From contig NZ_DHOS01000032.1 in NCBI RefSeq assembly GCF_002410825.1, forward strand, positions 109,721 to 173,720: a DNA stretch of 64,000 nucleotides, given 5' to 3'. Of this stretch, positions 26,092 through 35,723 are shown piece after piece (within the stretch, counting starts at the first letter, position 1; each line of letters begins with the position of its first letter). The notes below the pieces were generated by a model. It had not been told where the DNA came from, did not search any database, and saw only the letters and a list, made by a program, of their open reading frames with translations. Made by a program: the position numbers and the translations under genes. Source of the DNA: Proteiniphilum sp. UBA5384. Its GTDB lineage: Bacteria; Bacteroidota; Bacteroidia; Bacteroidales; Dysgonomonadaceae.

Positions 26092-28179
26092 TTAATCCTC
26101 CCAACCAGGGTTTTGATCTAATGATGGTAAAATTCTTACCTCTCTCAATGGGATAGGTAATAGTATTAATCGTCTATTGACAACTCTGGCTCCAATTCTG
26201 GAAGTATTCGGAATAACTTTATTATAAAAGACTTCTTTTGATCCTTCCACGTTCATACCTTTAATGGGGACGTTTTCTGTTGCTTCGTATATACCCCATC
26301 TTCTGACATCGTAATATCTGCGATTCTCGAAAAGAAATTCAATCATTCGCTCTTTCTCAATCATATTTTGAACGGTTTGTCTGTCTTCACTCCCGTTCAG
26401 ACCCGGTAATCCCGCTCGATACCTCACTTGGTTAAAAGCCCTTTTAATTTCGGCCATATCCCGCGTAAGAACCTGTTCCTTCCCATCAGCTTCTACAGTA
26501 TGGCTTTCAGTCAAATTATTCAATGCTTCCGCATAACTTAACAACACTTCCGCATAACGGAGAATAGGAAATGCTTTGTCCATTCTATGTGCATTTGTAC
26601 CACCCCATGCATCGTTAGGGTGTATATACTTTTTAATAACATAGCCCGTAATCGGATGATCCTGAGGAGCACTAACACCACCCTTTCCATTAGGAGAATC
26701 ATAATAATAAGTGATGGTCTGATTGTATTGTCCTGATGACGTGGAAGATGTCATAGGCCAAAAGCACTCACTAAATCCTACCGAAGCGTAAAAACGCATT
26801 TCACGATTGTGGTACATATTACTTACCCCTGCATTAAGTCTGTAGCCTGAAAATATTTTGACTTCATTTGTGAACCCTGATTCACTGTAAGGGTATTCCG
26901 TACTCGAATCGTCAATAGCTCTGCCATCAACAGTAGCATAGGCATCTATAACTTTCTGGGTAACACTCAATCCATTCCATCCACTCAATTTTTGAGGAAA
27001 AGACATACGTGTATTATTGCGGATAGAATTACTCCTTATACCCCACACATATTCAGGGTTAACTGGTATTACAGATTCTCCCGTAAACATATCGGAGTAT
27101 GATTTAAAATGATCTATTCCGGCAGCTCCGTCAGGCCATTCATTATAATAGCCCGGATCGGATGTCACCCCGGTGGGTAATGGAGGAGTTTCCGAATCTG
27201 CTACTACCGTATGCAATTTATAACGTTTTCCACCCGCCCCATCCAGGTCCATTACTTTTTTTGCAGCAGCTGCGGCTATTGCCCATCTTTTCTCATCATA
27301 TGTTTGTGACACATAGGGGACACCATCTACAGATCGTTTCCAATTACCGAATGCTCTTCTGGCCGCATCTCCTCCATTATATAAAGGGCTAGCATGAATC
27401 AACCTAATACGGGCGACCAAACCATATGCAGCACCCTGCGTGGGTAACCCGAATTCCATGAGAGATCTACTTGCGGGAAGGTATATAGCGGCTTCTTCAA
27501 GTTCATTGCATATATATTCAACAGCTTCATCGTAAGTACTTCTTGCACGGTCATAATAAGGAAGTTGTTCATTTGACTCCATTACTTCATCATCAAGCAG
27601 GATAGGAGGACCAAAATCAACCAGTATATTATAATATGCATAGGCTCTTATAAAACGAGTTGTACCAAGTATCTCGAACCGATCACGGGTTGTCATATCT
27701 TTTGCCTCATCAATCCGGTTAAATATGGTGTTACATTTGCGAATAATCTGGTATAGTTTTCCCCATGTATTAAATGAGTACATATTATCAGGAGTTATTT
27801 CACCTAACACATATCTCATTCCGTTGTAACTGCTTGTGGTGAGGAAACTTGTAAAAGCCTCATCTGTTGCCAGCGGCCCCGGAGTATAGTTATTCTGAAA
27901 TATCGCTCCTTCATCAGGAAATAAGTTTGCCGCATCCCACATATACGCTTTTATATATCTTGTATTAGAGAAAACAGAATCCAATTTCATTTCATCGCTA
28001 AAATAATCGTCTATACTCAAAAAGTCTTTACAAGAAGAGGATGCAAGAAGGATTGAAAAAGTAAAAATCGTTGAAATAAACAATTTTCCCCATTTCTTCT
28101 TTCGCCTACCGGCATTTTCGGAGTCTACCGATATACCCTTGTTTGAAGAAGGAGTATGATAGAAATCATATATTTTCAT
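26092..28179 (-). CDS. SusD/RagB-family outer-membrane glycan-binding lipoprotein
   Basis: This 695-residue protein has an N-terminal membrane signal followed by a lipobox (L-L-A-S-S-S-C-K-D-F-L). The start of the mature part matches SusD proteins, and its C-terminal region shows R-F-N-Q-V-R-Y-R-A-G-L-P, E-R-M-I-E-F-L-F-E-N-R-R-Y-Y-D-V-R-R-W and a late L-P-I-P. It forms the lid of the SusCD nutrient transporter and binds glycan outside the outer membrane. It is longer than the ~500-600 residues usual for SusD, so extra loops or a larger binding surface are likely. It is 12 bp downstream of susC in the sialic-acid block, where its ligand is inferred to be sialylated glycan fragments. Confidence 0.94.
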   Translation of the reverse strand: MKIYDFYHTPSSNKGISVDSENAGRRKKKWGKLFISTIFTFSILLASSSCKDFLSIDDYFSDEMKLDSVFSNTRYIKAYMWDAANLFPDEGAIFQNNYTPGPLATDEAFTSFLTTSSYNGMRYVLGEITPDNMYSFNTWGKLYQIIRKCNTIFNRIDEAKDMTTRDRFEILGTTRFIRAYAYYNILVDFGPPILLDDEVMESNEQLPYYDRARSTYDEAVEYICNELEEAAIYLPASRSLMEFGLPTQGAAYGLVARIRLIHASPLYNGGDAARRAFGNWKRSVDGVPYVSQTYDEKRWAIAAAAAKKVMDLDGAGGKRYKLHTVVADSETPPLPTGVTSDPGYYNEWPDGAAGIDHFKSYSDMFTGESVIPVNPEYVWGIRSNSIRNNTRMSFPQKLSGWNGLSVTQKVIDAYATVDGRAIDDSSTEYPYSESGFTNEVKIFSGYRLNAGVSNMYHNREMRFYASVGFSECFWPMTSSTSSGQYNQTITYYYDSPNGKGGVSAPQDHPITGYVIKKYIHPNDAWGGTNAHRMDKAFPILRYAEVLLSYAEALNNLTESHTVEADGKEQVLTRDMAEIKRAFNQVRYRAGLPGLNGSEDRQTVQNMIEKERMIEFLFENRRYYDVRRWGIYEATENVPIKGMNVEGSKEVFYNKVIPNTSRIGARVVNRRLILLPIPLREVRILPSLDQNPGWED

Positions 28180-28191
28180 TTTATTTATATT

Positions 28192-31100
28192 TTATAAATT
28201 AATATACAGTTGCAGTGCATATGTTGTAGGTATAGGATATATTTCACCGTTCCGGTGTGCTTGCTCTGGATCAAATAATTTTACTTTATCCCATAACAGC
28301 AGGTTATTGCCTACTAACTGAAGGTCGATAGAAGCAATTTTCAGTTTTCTGAGGAAGTCGTTTTTCAGATTATAATTAATCGTTACTTCCTGCAATCTCA
28401 GGTAGCGCGCATCACCTTTCCAGAAATCAGATATCTGGGAATTATTTTCATTGTATCCATAGGAAAGTCTGGGGAACCGGGCATTTGGATTTTCAGCATA
28501 TTTAAGATCAATTCCATGTTCAATCGCATAATCTCTGGGGATCCAGCGATTAGCAGGATCATTTACGATGGTGAGAACATTTCCATTTTCACCCCTGAAA
28601 AACGGGACATATCCCATCCCATTGCGACCTACATTTGGAACATTATAGCCCACATGAAAAAAGTCTGTTTTACCTGTTCCTTTAAACAACACTCCTATTG
28701 TCAGATCCTTATACCTGAACTCACCTCCAAAGCCATACATAAGTAATGGATAGGTGCTATAAGACAATGGTGTCATGTCGTTCGTATTAATCACACCATC
28801 CCCATTCACGTCCCGATATTTGATATCTCCCGGCATCACATTGCCAAACTGAGCGGGGCTGTTATTTACATCATCCCAATCCTTGAATAAACCAATGGCA
28901 TGATATCCCCTAATCGTGCCATGAGGATAACCCGATGCGTCCTGATACGGATAAGGCGGGTTGGCTTCTTCCCAATGTTGAACATTATTTCTGGAATAGG
29001 TGTAATTACCCCGGATGGTAAAACTCATATTCCTCTTGAGATCTTGTGTGAAAGCAATATTTCCGTCTGATCCGTAGCTACTCATCTTCCCTATATTACT
29101 GTAGGGTTTTGTAATCAGACCGGCATAATCCGGTACTTGAACACGCTGCATAAAAATACCATCCCTTACATCATTAAACATATCGACAACAAGGGAAATT
29201 TTTTCATTAAAGAGTCGTGTTTCAATTCCAATATTCGCCTTAATGGCTTTTTCCCATCTGAGATTATCCGCACCAATTCTTGATTCGCCGACGGTTTCAA
29301 GGGATGCGGATGTTCCCCACGGATTTCCGCTACCCAGGTTAACCATTGTCAGGTAAGGAAACCGAAGGTTACTGATACGGTCATTCCCCACCGAACCATA
29401 TGATCCTCTTATTTTAAAGAAATCAATAAAGGGTAACGATTTTGTCAAAAAGTCGTAATTTGAGGGAACCCATCCTAATGCTATAGAAGGGAAAAAACCA
29501 TATTGTCTTCCAGGCTGAAAATTCTCAGATCCGGTATATCCGAAATTAAAATCGATCATATATGTATCCCTGAGCCCGTAAGTCAGTCGGCTCGAAACAC
29601 CCTGATAACGAAGAGGAATAGCTGTAAGGTTGTTCGTCGCATCACTGGCTTTTTTCTCATCACTCAAATAATAATAGACCAAACCCGAAACCCGATGCTC
29701 ATCAGCAATCAGTTGCTCATAATTGAGGGTAGATTCAAAATGATACTTTCTGAACTGATCTGTACTCCTACTATAAGAAATATCTCCTTCCGGTACCCGA
29801 AGAATAGTAATAAGATCCCCTTTTTGGTCCCGACCTACGGCCTGATATAATGGCGGATTCAAAAGGCGATTTTCACTAAAGTAACTATCAATATCGTATG
29901 CACCCTGCACCTTGATGGATAATCCTTTCACCAACATGGAAAGATCTTGGTCAAGTGCGAGAGTAAACTTTCCATTAAACGCTTGCTTTAACCTCCTTCC
30001 CATATAATTTATCTGTACTAATGGTGATGTGAGTGAACCGGATCCTGAAGCGGGGAATTGTCCATTAGAATACATCTTCGGAAGTAATAAGGGATTCAGG
30101 CTTGATTGGGCATTCCAAATATAGTTTGTGCTTGCGACTCCGGGATCTTTTTGGTCGGAAAGGAATCCATCAGTACCAAAATAGAGTGTTGTATTAGGAG
30201 ATAATTCCAGATCAATATTCGCTCTGTAAGAATAGGTATTATATCCAACATTCGCTGCATATAAACTATTTTTATCGGTGTTATAGGCTGCAGTTTCACT
30301 ACTTACTCCCAAACTGAGAAAATATCTCGCTACTTGAGCACCACCTCGGGCGCTCACATAATACGATTGTCGTAATCCGGTATTCCTCAATACTTCATCT
30401 TGCCAATTTATATCGGGATATAGGTCAGGATCGGTCCCATCCTTAATAATATCTAATTCTACATTAGAATAAAGGGGGGATTCATTTCGCACTTCCCTTG
30501 CTTCATTTGCTAACAATGCGTAATCATAAGCCCTTAAATATTCAGGGACTCTATTAAGCCGTGAAATGGTATAATTAACACGTCCGGTAATAGAAAGCTT
30601 TCCTGCCTGACCTCTTTTAGTTGTGACAAGAACCACACCGTTGGCGCCCCTTACCCCATAAACTGCAGTTGCGGAAGCATCTTTTAAAACTGAAAAGCTT
30701 TCAATATCGGCCGGATCAATCGAATTAAGGTTCCCCTCTAATCCATCTATTAGTACTAATGCACTTGAGTTAGCCCCGAATGTACCGATACCCCTCACCC
30801 AAAATTCTGAAATGTTTCTTCCTGGCTCACCACTTGTTTGCATCGATATAACACCTGGAACACGACCTCCTAATAAATTAGTAACAGATGTTGCAGGCGT
30901 TTGAAGTTCACCCACATCAACACTCGTTACGGCTGCAACAGTAGATATTCTTCTTTGCGTGCCCATACCCATTACCACAAGTTCTTCCAGTTCTTGCGCA
31001 ACGTTCTCGAATTTAATAATAAGATCTTTTTTTTCTCCTGTAGCCAGATATTCTATTTGCTCATATCCTACAAAGGAAAATACGATCACATCATTCATGC

Positions 31101-31302
31101 TAGCCCTAATACTAAATTTCCCTTCGGAATCAGTCGACGTGCCAACACTAATCTTATCCCGTAAATATACCGTGGCCCCAGGTAGAGGAAAGTCTGTTTC
31201 ATCATAAACCACACCTTCAATCAGGAATGTTCTGTCCTGGGCGAATAGCTGGATACAAAATGATGATAAGATCAATAAAATACATATTGTATGTTTCATC
31301 AT
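28192..31302 (-). CDS. SusC/RagA-family TonB-dependent transporter
   Basis: The ATG at 31302 gives 1036 residues and a proper signal peptide (M-M-K-H-T-I-C-I-L-L-I-L). A start at 31386 would overlap the upstream lipoprotein gene, so it is rejected. Next come a carboxypeptidase-regulatory-like domain (~20-100; L-P-G-A-T-V-Y-L, V-F-S-F-V-G-Y-E), then the TonB plug domain with G-V-R-G-A-N-G-V-V-L-V-T-T-K-R-G, and a long beta-barrel ending L-Q-L-Y-I-N-L with a terminal hydrophobic residue. It imports glycan fragments across the outer membrane, powered by TonB, with SusD as lid. The gene lies 46 bp after the IPT-NHL gene and 12 bp before susD. Confidence 0.95.
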   Translation of the reverse strand: MMKHTICILLILSSFCIQLFAQDRTFLIEGVVYDETDFPLPGATVYLRDKISVGTSTDSEGKFSIRASMNDVIVFSFVGYEQIEYLATGEKKDLIIKFENVAQELEELVVMGMGTQRRISTVAAVTSVDVGELQTPATSVTNLLGGRVPGVISMQTSGEPGRNISEFWVRGIGTFGANSSALVLIDGLEGNLNSIDPADIESFSVLKDASATAVYGVRGANGVVLVTTKRGQAGKLSITGRVNYTISRLNRVPEYLRAYDYALLANEAREVRNESPLYSNVELDIIKDGTDPDLYPDINWQDEVLRNTGLRQSYYVSARGGAQVARYFLSLGVSSETAAYNTDKNSLYAANVGYNTYSYRANIDLELSPNTTLYFGTDGFLSDQKDPGVASTNYIWNAQSSLNPLLLPKMYSNGQFPASGSGSLTSPLVQINYMGRRLKQAFNGKFTLALDQDLSMLVKGLSIKVQGAYDIDSYFSENRLLNPPLYQAVGRDQKGDLITILRVPEGDISYSRSTDQFRKYHFESTLNYEQLIADEHRVSGLVYYYLSDEKKASDATNNLTAIPLRYQGVSSRLTYGLRDTYMIDFNFGYTGSENFQPGRQYGFFPSIALGWVPSNYDFLTKSLPFIDFFKIRGSYGSVGNDRISNLRFPYLTMVNLGSGNPWGTSASLETVGESRIGADNLRWEKAIKANIGIETRLFNEKISLVVDMFNDVRDGIFMQRVQVPDYAGLITKPYSNIGKMSSYGSDGNIAFTQDLKRNMSFTIRGNYTYSRNNVQHWEEANPPYPYQDASGYPHGTIRGYHAIGLFKDWDDVNNSPAQFGNVMPGDIKYRDVNGDGVINTNDMTPLSYSTYPLLMYGFGGEFRYKDLTIGVLFKGTGKTDFFHVGYNVPNVGRNGMGYVPFFRGENGNVLTIVNDPANRWIPRDYAIEHGIDLKYAENPNARFPRLSYGYNENNSQISDFWKGDARYLRLQEVTINYNLKNDFLRKLKIASIDLQLVGNNLLLWDKVKLFDPEQAHRNGEIYPIPTTYALQLYINL

Positions 31303-31348
31303 GCTTATTCTGTTATGTTTATCATTGATTAATAATAGATCTTTTTTA

Positions 31349-32695
31349 TTAATTGATTGAAAGTTTACGGATCCTGTTGTTATCATGATCTGCTACGTAA
31401 ATTGAGCCATCTTGACTGATACCGATTCCAGTAGGAGTGTAAAAGAGTGCCTCTTCTTTTCCCCCATCTTTCCATCCCGATGTACCCGGCATCCCAAGAA
31501 CTGTTTCAACCATATTTTCGGGTGTTATCCGTCGTATACAGTGATTCCCCCCATCAGCTACATATATACTGCCATCTACATCACAAAGTATCTGTGCCGG
31601 TTCACGGAATTGTGCTATTTCTAACAATCCATCCCTGTGGCCTCCATTGGTAGGGCCACTTAACTTTTTAAAAGTATTCTCAGGATCAGTCACGTCAATA
31701 CTACATATACTATGGGCATTCACTCCAGCATTTCCTCTAAAGGACATATAAAGAATATTTGGTTTTAATGGACTGAAAGTTAATCCGTAACTGTCACCTT
31801 GTTGTGTTTTGTATATAGTCTCCACTTCATAAGTTTGAGGATTCATTTTCACAATATCCCCATAATGATAGCGAGTATAGATATACCCATCTTTAGGATT
31901 GACAGCCATACTATGCTTCCACCCCTTCGCCGGAATATTCTCATTATCTTGCCATTTCATTTCTCTTATTCTTGGTCCCCAGAATTCCTTTGGATCGAGC
32001 GTGTAGAATGAACCAATGGTTTTTTCGGTTGGAAAAGTAATTATACCCGTTTCGGGATCAGCTGCCGGAGCATTCCCTGCCACACCTCTTGTTATTGTGA
32101 TAAGTTCATGTGCCAATTCGTCGATTCTGGCAATCACATTCATTTCCGGATAACTAGTATCATTGATACCTCGGCATACTACGAAAACATTATTTTCATT
32201 GTCAACACAAAGATATCTAGGCAACAAAACGGAGTTACTCAAATCTCCATCCTGATACTCATCTCTGCTCCCATTTCCAGCAATAGTTGTTACAGTAACT
32301 GATGTGAAATATCTAAATTTTTGATCGTAAACTACAGAGTCATTGCCTATGGCTATTGAAATTGTACAAGTATCCCCCGGTAAACGTGGTGCTTGAACAT
32401 ATATCCGGCTACCTGTGGAACCAATAACCGGTGCCCTCTTTTGATTAAACCAGACCCTGATCTCTTTTGTATTAGTACCAAAATTCTCTCCTGCTAACAT
32501 TATTTTCTCCTGGAATCTTCCCGAATCTGGATAAAACGTTGATAACGTTATTGGTTTTGAAGGATTATATTCTTCGATTCCTTTTGTGTTTTCCCCATTT
32601 TTACTGCAAGAAACCACAAAAACAGACAAGATTATCATCAAGAAGATACCTCTTTTTGATGTTTCTTGGTTTAATAGTAATTTATCAAATTTCAT
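31349..32695 (-). CDS. IPT/TIG plus NHL-repeat lipoprotein
   Basis: The ATG at 32695 (M-K-F-D-K-L-L-L) gives 448 residues; an in-frame ATG at 32758 adds 21 residues without a signal and is less likely. The lipobox is S-V-F-V-V-S-C-S. Residues ~45-130 match an IPT/TIG Ig-like domain (F-Y-P-D-S-G-x-F-Q-E-K-I-M-L-A-G-E-N-F-G). The remainder is an NHL-type beta-propeller: V-T-T-I-A-G-N-G-S-R, P-R-Y-L-C-V-D-N-E-N-N-V-F-V, G-S-I-Y-V-A-D-G-G-N-H-C-I-R-R-I and G-S-I-Y-V-A-D-H-D-N-N-R-I-R-K-L. Proteins of this build accompany many SusCD pairs and are thought to bind glycans at the cell surface. It directly precedes susC and follows a 184-bp gap after the lyase gene, so an extra promoter may lie before it. 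Confidence 0.85.
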   Translation of the reverse strand: MKFDKLLLNQETSKRGIFLMIILSVFVVSCSKNGENTKGIEEYNPSKPITLSTFYPDSGRFQEKIMLAGENFGTNTKEIRVWFNQKRAPVIGSTGSRIYVQAPRLPGDTCTISIAIGNDSVVYDQKFRYFTSVTVTTIAGNGSRDEYQDGDLSNSVLLPRYLCVDNENNVFVVCRGINDTSYPEMNVIARIDELAHELITITRGVAGNAPAADPETGIITFPTEKTIGSFYTLDPKEFWGPRIREMKWQDNENIPAKGWKHSMAVNPKDGYIYTRYHYGDIVKMNPQTYEVETIYKTQQGDSYGLTFSPLKPNILYMSFRGNAGVNAHSICSIDVTDPENTFKKLSGPTNGGHRDGLLEIAQFREPAQILCDVDGSIYVADGGNHCIRRITPENMVETVLGMPGTSGWKDGGKEEALFYTPTGIGISQDGSIYVADHDNNRIRKLSIN

Positions 32696-32879
32696 TTTAT
32701 CAAAATTAATGTTGATTAGTGAATAAACAGCACTCATTCTCTCTGATAAATAGCGCAAATAAAAAAATAAAAAAGGCTAAAAATCGACAATTTATTCTCA
32801 TCTTTGTAATGATTTTAAGATATTCGTGTTTTAAAATTATTGTAGAAAGGGGTACTATTTGCAGGATGTATCCCTTTCT

Positions 32880-33791
32880 CTATTTTCCCCAAAAACCGAT
32901 TTCTTCCAGATCTTTCCTTAATGAATCGTACTCACCCTTATCGAACGGAGCAATCGGTAAACGGCACTCTCCGCATTCTATCCCAATCAAATTCATAATG
33001 GCTTTTCCGCCTCTTACACCTCCTCCGTATTTGATTATTACTTTGACCACTTCGATGGATTGCATTTGAAATTCCCGTGCAGATATCAGATTTCCTTCTT
33101 CCATCGCTTTCATGATATTTAAATAAACGGAAGCCAAATAATTATAGGTACTTCCTACTCCGGCAACCGCCCCCAACGCTAATCCGCATATAAGCATCTC
33201 ATCATACCCGTGTAATACTTCAAACGCCCCATTGTCAAGATGAATGCAATCACCCATTTCCATCAGATTGCTGTGCGTATATTTTACACCGACAAGATTG
33301 GGAATCTCTTGCTTCCCTTCATGTAAAAACTGAGAAACAGGCAAACATACCCCTGTCATCGAAGGCATATTGTAATAATAGAACGGAAGTTCAGCTGCCG
33401 CAGCCGCTACGGGTTTAAAAAAATCTATGAGGTCATGCACCGAAGAAGGTTTGAAAAAACTGGGCGCAATGGAGCCAATACCCCATGCCCCGATCTCCGC
33501 CGCATGACGGGATAGTTCCACCGACTCGCACTGGCTATCACTCCCCACATGGGCAATCACTTTAAAGCGTCCTTCTGCAGCTCTTATCCAATGTTTCAGG
33601 ATTAGCTTCCTCTCTTCCGTCGTCAATGATGTGAATTCGCCGGTAGTACCACAAACAAATACTCCCGATATACCCGAATCAGCAATATGCTGTGCATATT
33701 GATCTATAACAGCATAATGAATATCGCCATTCGGAAGCATAGGGGTAAATGTCGCAGCTACCAAACCTTTTAGTCTCTGGTAATTTTTCAT
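32880..33791 (-). CDS. nanA: N-acetylneuraminate lyase (DHDPS/NAL family)
   Basis: This 303-residue protein has no signal peptide and so is cytoplasmic. It has the DHDPS/NAL (beta/alpha)8 landmarks: G48-T-T-G-E52, the Schiff-base lysine K170 in L-V-G-V-K-Y-T-H, and the Y138-Y-Y-N-M-P region that supplies the catalytic tyrosine. It should split N-acetylneuraminate into N-acetylmannosamine and pyruvate. Context favours this over dihydrodipicolinate synthase: the gene lies in a block with three sialidases, two NanM-like mutarotases and a GntR/FCD regulator. The next steps (ManNAc 2-epimerase, hexosamine kinase) are not encoded in the window. The gene begins 60 bp after the non-exported mutarotase gene. 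Confidence 0.9.
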   Translation of the reverse strand: MKNYQRLKGLVAATFTPMLPNGDIHYAVIDQYAQHIADSGISGVFVCGTTGEFTSLTTEERKLILKHWIRAAEGRFKVIAHVGSDSQCESVELSRHAAEIGAWGIGSIAPSFFKPSSVHDLIDFFKPVAAAAAELPFYYYNMPSMTGVCLPVSQFLHEGKQEIPNLVGVKYTHSNLMEMGDCIHLDNGAFEVLHGYDEMLICGLALGAVAGVGSTYNYLASVYLNIMKAMEEGNLISAREFQMQSIEVVKVIIKYGGGVRGGKAIMNLIGIECGECRLPIAPFDKGEYDSLRKDLEEIGFWGK

Positions 33792-33851
33792 TTCAATAAA
33801 CTAAATATTAATACTTTATAAATAATAAATAATAAATAATGATATTCTGAA

Positions 33852-34904
33852 TTATTTTCTCACTGGTAATATTCGTCCTCTATAAATAGAGGGTGTTCTC
33901 ATTCCCGGTTTTATTTCCCCACTGGTAATATAAAAATTGTTTTTCCACTTGGCAATATTGGTCGTAACCGGAACAGGAAAAGAAAGAATTTCCTCATAAA
34001 CAAATACGCCTGCTACAGGATCATATACTCTAAGGATATTGTCAAAACCCGGATGATGGTATGATCCGGGGAGTAACTTTGTAACACCTCCCAAAAAGAC
34101 AACATCTCCTGTCTGTGCAAATGCGGTTCCCCCCATCACCGAAAATGTTCCCTGAAGCTGTGTCCAGCTATTGAGTACAGGATCAAACATGTGACCGTCA
34201 GTCAATATCTCCACATAACCTGATGAACGGTAATCTCGTCCACTAAACAAATAAAAGCCGGCGTTCTTTCCCTTATTGATCGCGACACCCACCGCATACC
34301 CTCTGGCACTGCCGTCCCAAGCGGGCAACACAGTCCATCCTTTATCCTTGTTGTCAAGATCTAATACGAAAAAATGATTGGTCGCATTTTCTTCTATCAT
34401 CTCCTCCTGACCTCCAGCTATGTATATTTTATTATCCAAGAGGGCACCCGTAGCATTCGCCAAAGGAACCGGAAGGGAAGGCCAGTCATTGGATAATCTG
34501 AACATTCCATTTTCCTTATAGATAAAAAACACCTCGTCAAAACAACGGTCGGCATCACATCCCCCTATACACAATACTCCTTGCTCTAATTGTATAGAAA
34601 CACCATAGGCGACAGGTACAGGTAGAAAATCGGGTATCATTTTCCATTGAAATTCTCCGCTATCGATATCAACACAATAAAGTACCCTTTCCCAGTTCTT
34701 CTTTCCTCCTTCCCACGGCATCTTATCCAAGAAATTGGTACCTCCTGCAATAATCAGTTCACTACCGACGAAACCCGAAAAAACAGCAGCGACCCCTTTA
34801 TTCTCTTTGTTAGATAATTGCGGAAGAGATCTCAAACTATTCCATTTTATTTGCCATGGTAACGTCCTATTATCTATTTTATAAGTGCCAGCAGTTAGGT
34901 TCAT
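33852..34904 (-). CDS. Kelch-repeat mutarotase (NanM-like) without signal peptide
   Basis: This 350-residue protein begins M-N-L-T-A-G-T-Y-K-I and goes straight into the propeller; stop codons lie just upstream, so no hidden signal peptide is possible. Kelch-type G-G motifs recur: I-I-A-G-G-T-N-F, L-C-I-G-G, I-Y-I-A-G-G-Q, Y-L-F-S-G-R, V-F-L-G-G-V. The end reads T-S-G-E-I-K-P-G-M-R-T-P, matching V-C-G-E-I-R-P-G-V-R-S-P of the exported copy at 15117-16277. It belongs to the cyclically permuted mutarotase family with NanM. Lacking an export signal, it probably acts in the cytoplasm next to the lyase, whose gene follows. It starts 17 bp after the regulator gene, so the two are co-transcribed. 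Confidence 0.85.
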   Translation of the reverse strand: MNLTAGTYKIDNRTLPWQIKWNSLRSLPQLSNKENKGVAAVFSGFVGSELIIAGGTNFLDKMPWEGGKKNWERVLYCVDIDSGEFQWKMIPDFLPVPVAYGVSIQLEQGVLCIGGCDADRCFDEVFFIYKENGMFRLSNDWPSLPVPLANATGALLDNKIYIAGGQEEMIEENATNHFFVLDLDNKDKGWTVLPAWDGSARGYAVGVAINKGKNAGFYLFSGRDYRSSGYVEILTDGHMFDPVLNSWTQLQGTFSVMGGTAFAQTGDVVFLGGVTKLLPGSYHHPGFDNILRVYDPVAGVFVYEEILSFPVPVTTNIAKWKNNFYITSGEIKPGMRTPSIYRGRILPVRK

Positions 34905-34921
34905 ACTTATTAAGAATACTA

Positions 34922-35668
34922 TTACTCCACAATATATTTCTGATGATACACGGCACCGTTCTTTTGTCTAATAAAAATCTTATATACCTCAAAATGCTTT
35001 TCTAAGGCTTCCCTGTATCCAGCCTCGTCTTTATCTTTCAAGTATTGCAACAGATCCCGGTGAGTTACAATCCGTCCCTCTTCTTTCAATTTAATATTAA
35101 TAGGTGCCAGATATTCTTTAAATTTATCTTTAACAAAAGTCATCACAGGATGAACTATATTTTGAAATTCAGCGATTGTTTTATTCCCTGTTATCTGATA
35201 TAGTTTCGTATGAAATGAGAACTCACTGAAAGGAGCGTATTCATTGTTCTCATACATAATACCTACATTTACTATCCCTTCAAGATCTTGTATGTCTTCT
35301 TGCGTAATGTTCCTAAAAATATCATGGCATATTCCTATTTCCAAGGCTATCCTAAAACCCAAAATATCGAACAAAGCATCCTCACTTAAAATACGGGGAT
35401 CCACTACTCGCTTCATACCTCCTAAAATAGAAGGCTCTGTAAGTATCATACCACGCCGGGGACGGGTTTCAATCATCCCCATCATTTTTAATCGACTCAA
35501 TGCCTCACGCAATACGCTTCTGGCTACGCCTAAAGATGCAGATAATTCCATCTCATTCGGGATATGATCTCCCGTCTGTAGGTTTTTCTCTTTAAAATAA
35601 GCCAAAAGCTTATCCTCTACCTGATCTACTAATGTAACAGAATTATTTTGGATTTTCAGCTTTTCCAT
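34922..35668 (-). CDS. GntR-family regulator, FadR/FCD type
   Basis: The protein has 248 residues. Residues ~10-78 are a GntR winged helix (P-N-E-M-E-L-S-A-S-L-G-V-A-R-S-V-L-R-E-A-L-S-R-L then G-M-I-E-T-R-P-R-R-G-M). Residues ~95-235 form an all-helical FCD ligand domain, with histidines in F-H-T-K-L, V-H-P-V-M and T-H-R-D-L-L that commonly bind a metal ion and effector in this family. It heads the sialic-acid block and is followed at 17 bp by the mutarotase gene, so it is probably a NanR-like control protein responding to sialic acid or ManNAc; the effector is inference. A GntR-consensus palindrome 39 bases before its start suggests autoregulation. Confidence 0.9.
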   Translation of the reverse strand: MEKLKIQNNSVTLVDQVEDKLLAYFKEKNLQTGDHIPNEMELSASLGVARSVLREALSRLKMMGMIETRPRRGMILTEPSILGGMKRVVDPRILSEDALFDILGFRIALEIGICHDIFRNITQEDIQDLEGIVNVGIMYENNEYAPFSEFSFHTKLYQITGNKTIAEFQNIVHPVMTFVKDKFKEYLAPINIKLKEEGRIVTHRDLLQYLKDKDEAGYREALEKHFEVYKIFIRQKNGAVYHQKYIVE

Positions 35669-35706
35669 ATTATTTCAATATTTCACGCCTTATGTATCAA
35701 TTATAT

Positions 35707-35723
35707 TATTTGTCTGACAAATA
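35707..35723. promoter_or_regulatory. Candidate GntR/FCD operator palindrome
   Basis: TATTTGTC-T-GACAAATA is a perfect 8+1+8 palindrome. Its core TTGTC-T-GACAA fits the general GntR operator pattern yGTM-N(0-1)-KACr. It lies 39-55 bases upstream of the regulator gene at the head of the sialic-acid block. No second copy was seen in the other intergenic gaps of the block. Confidence 0.55.

Noticed and set aside
31303..31386. Longer N-terminus for SusC
   Set aside because: It would overlap the upstream lipoprotein gene and precede the signal peptide with polar residues.
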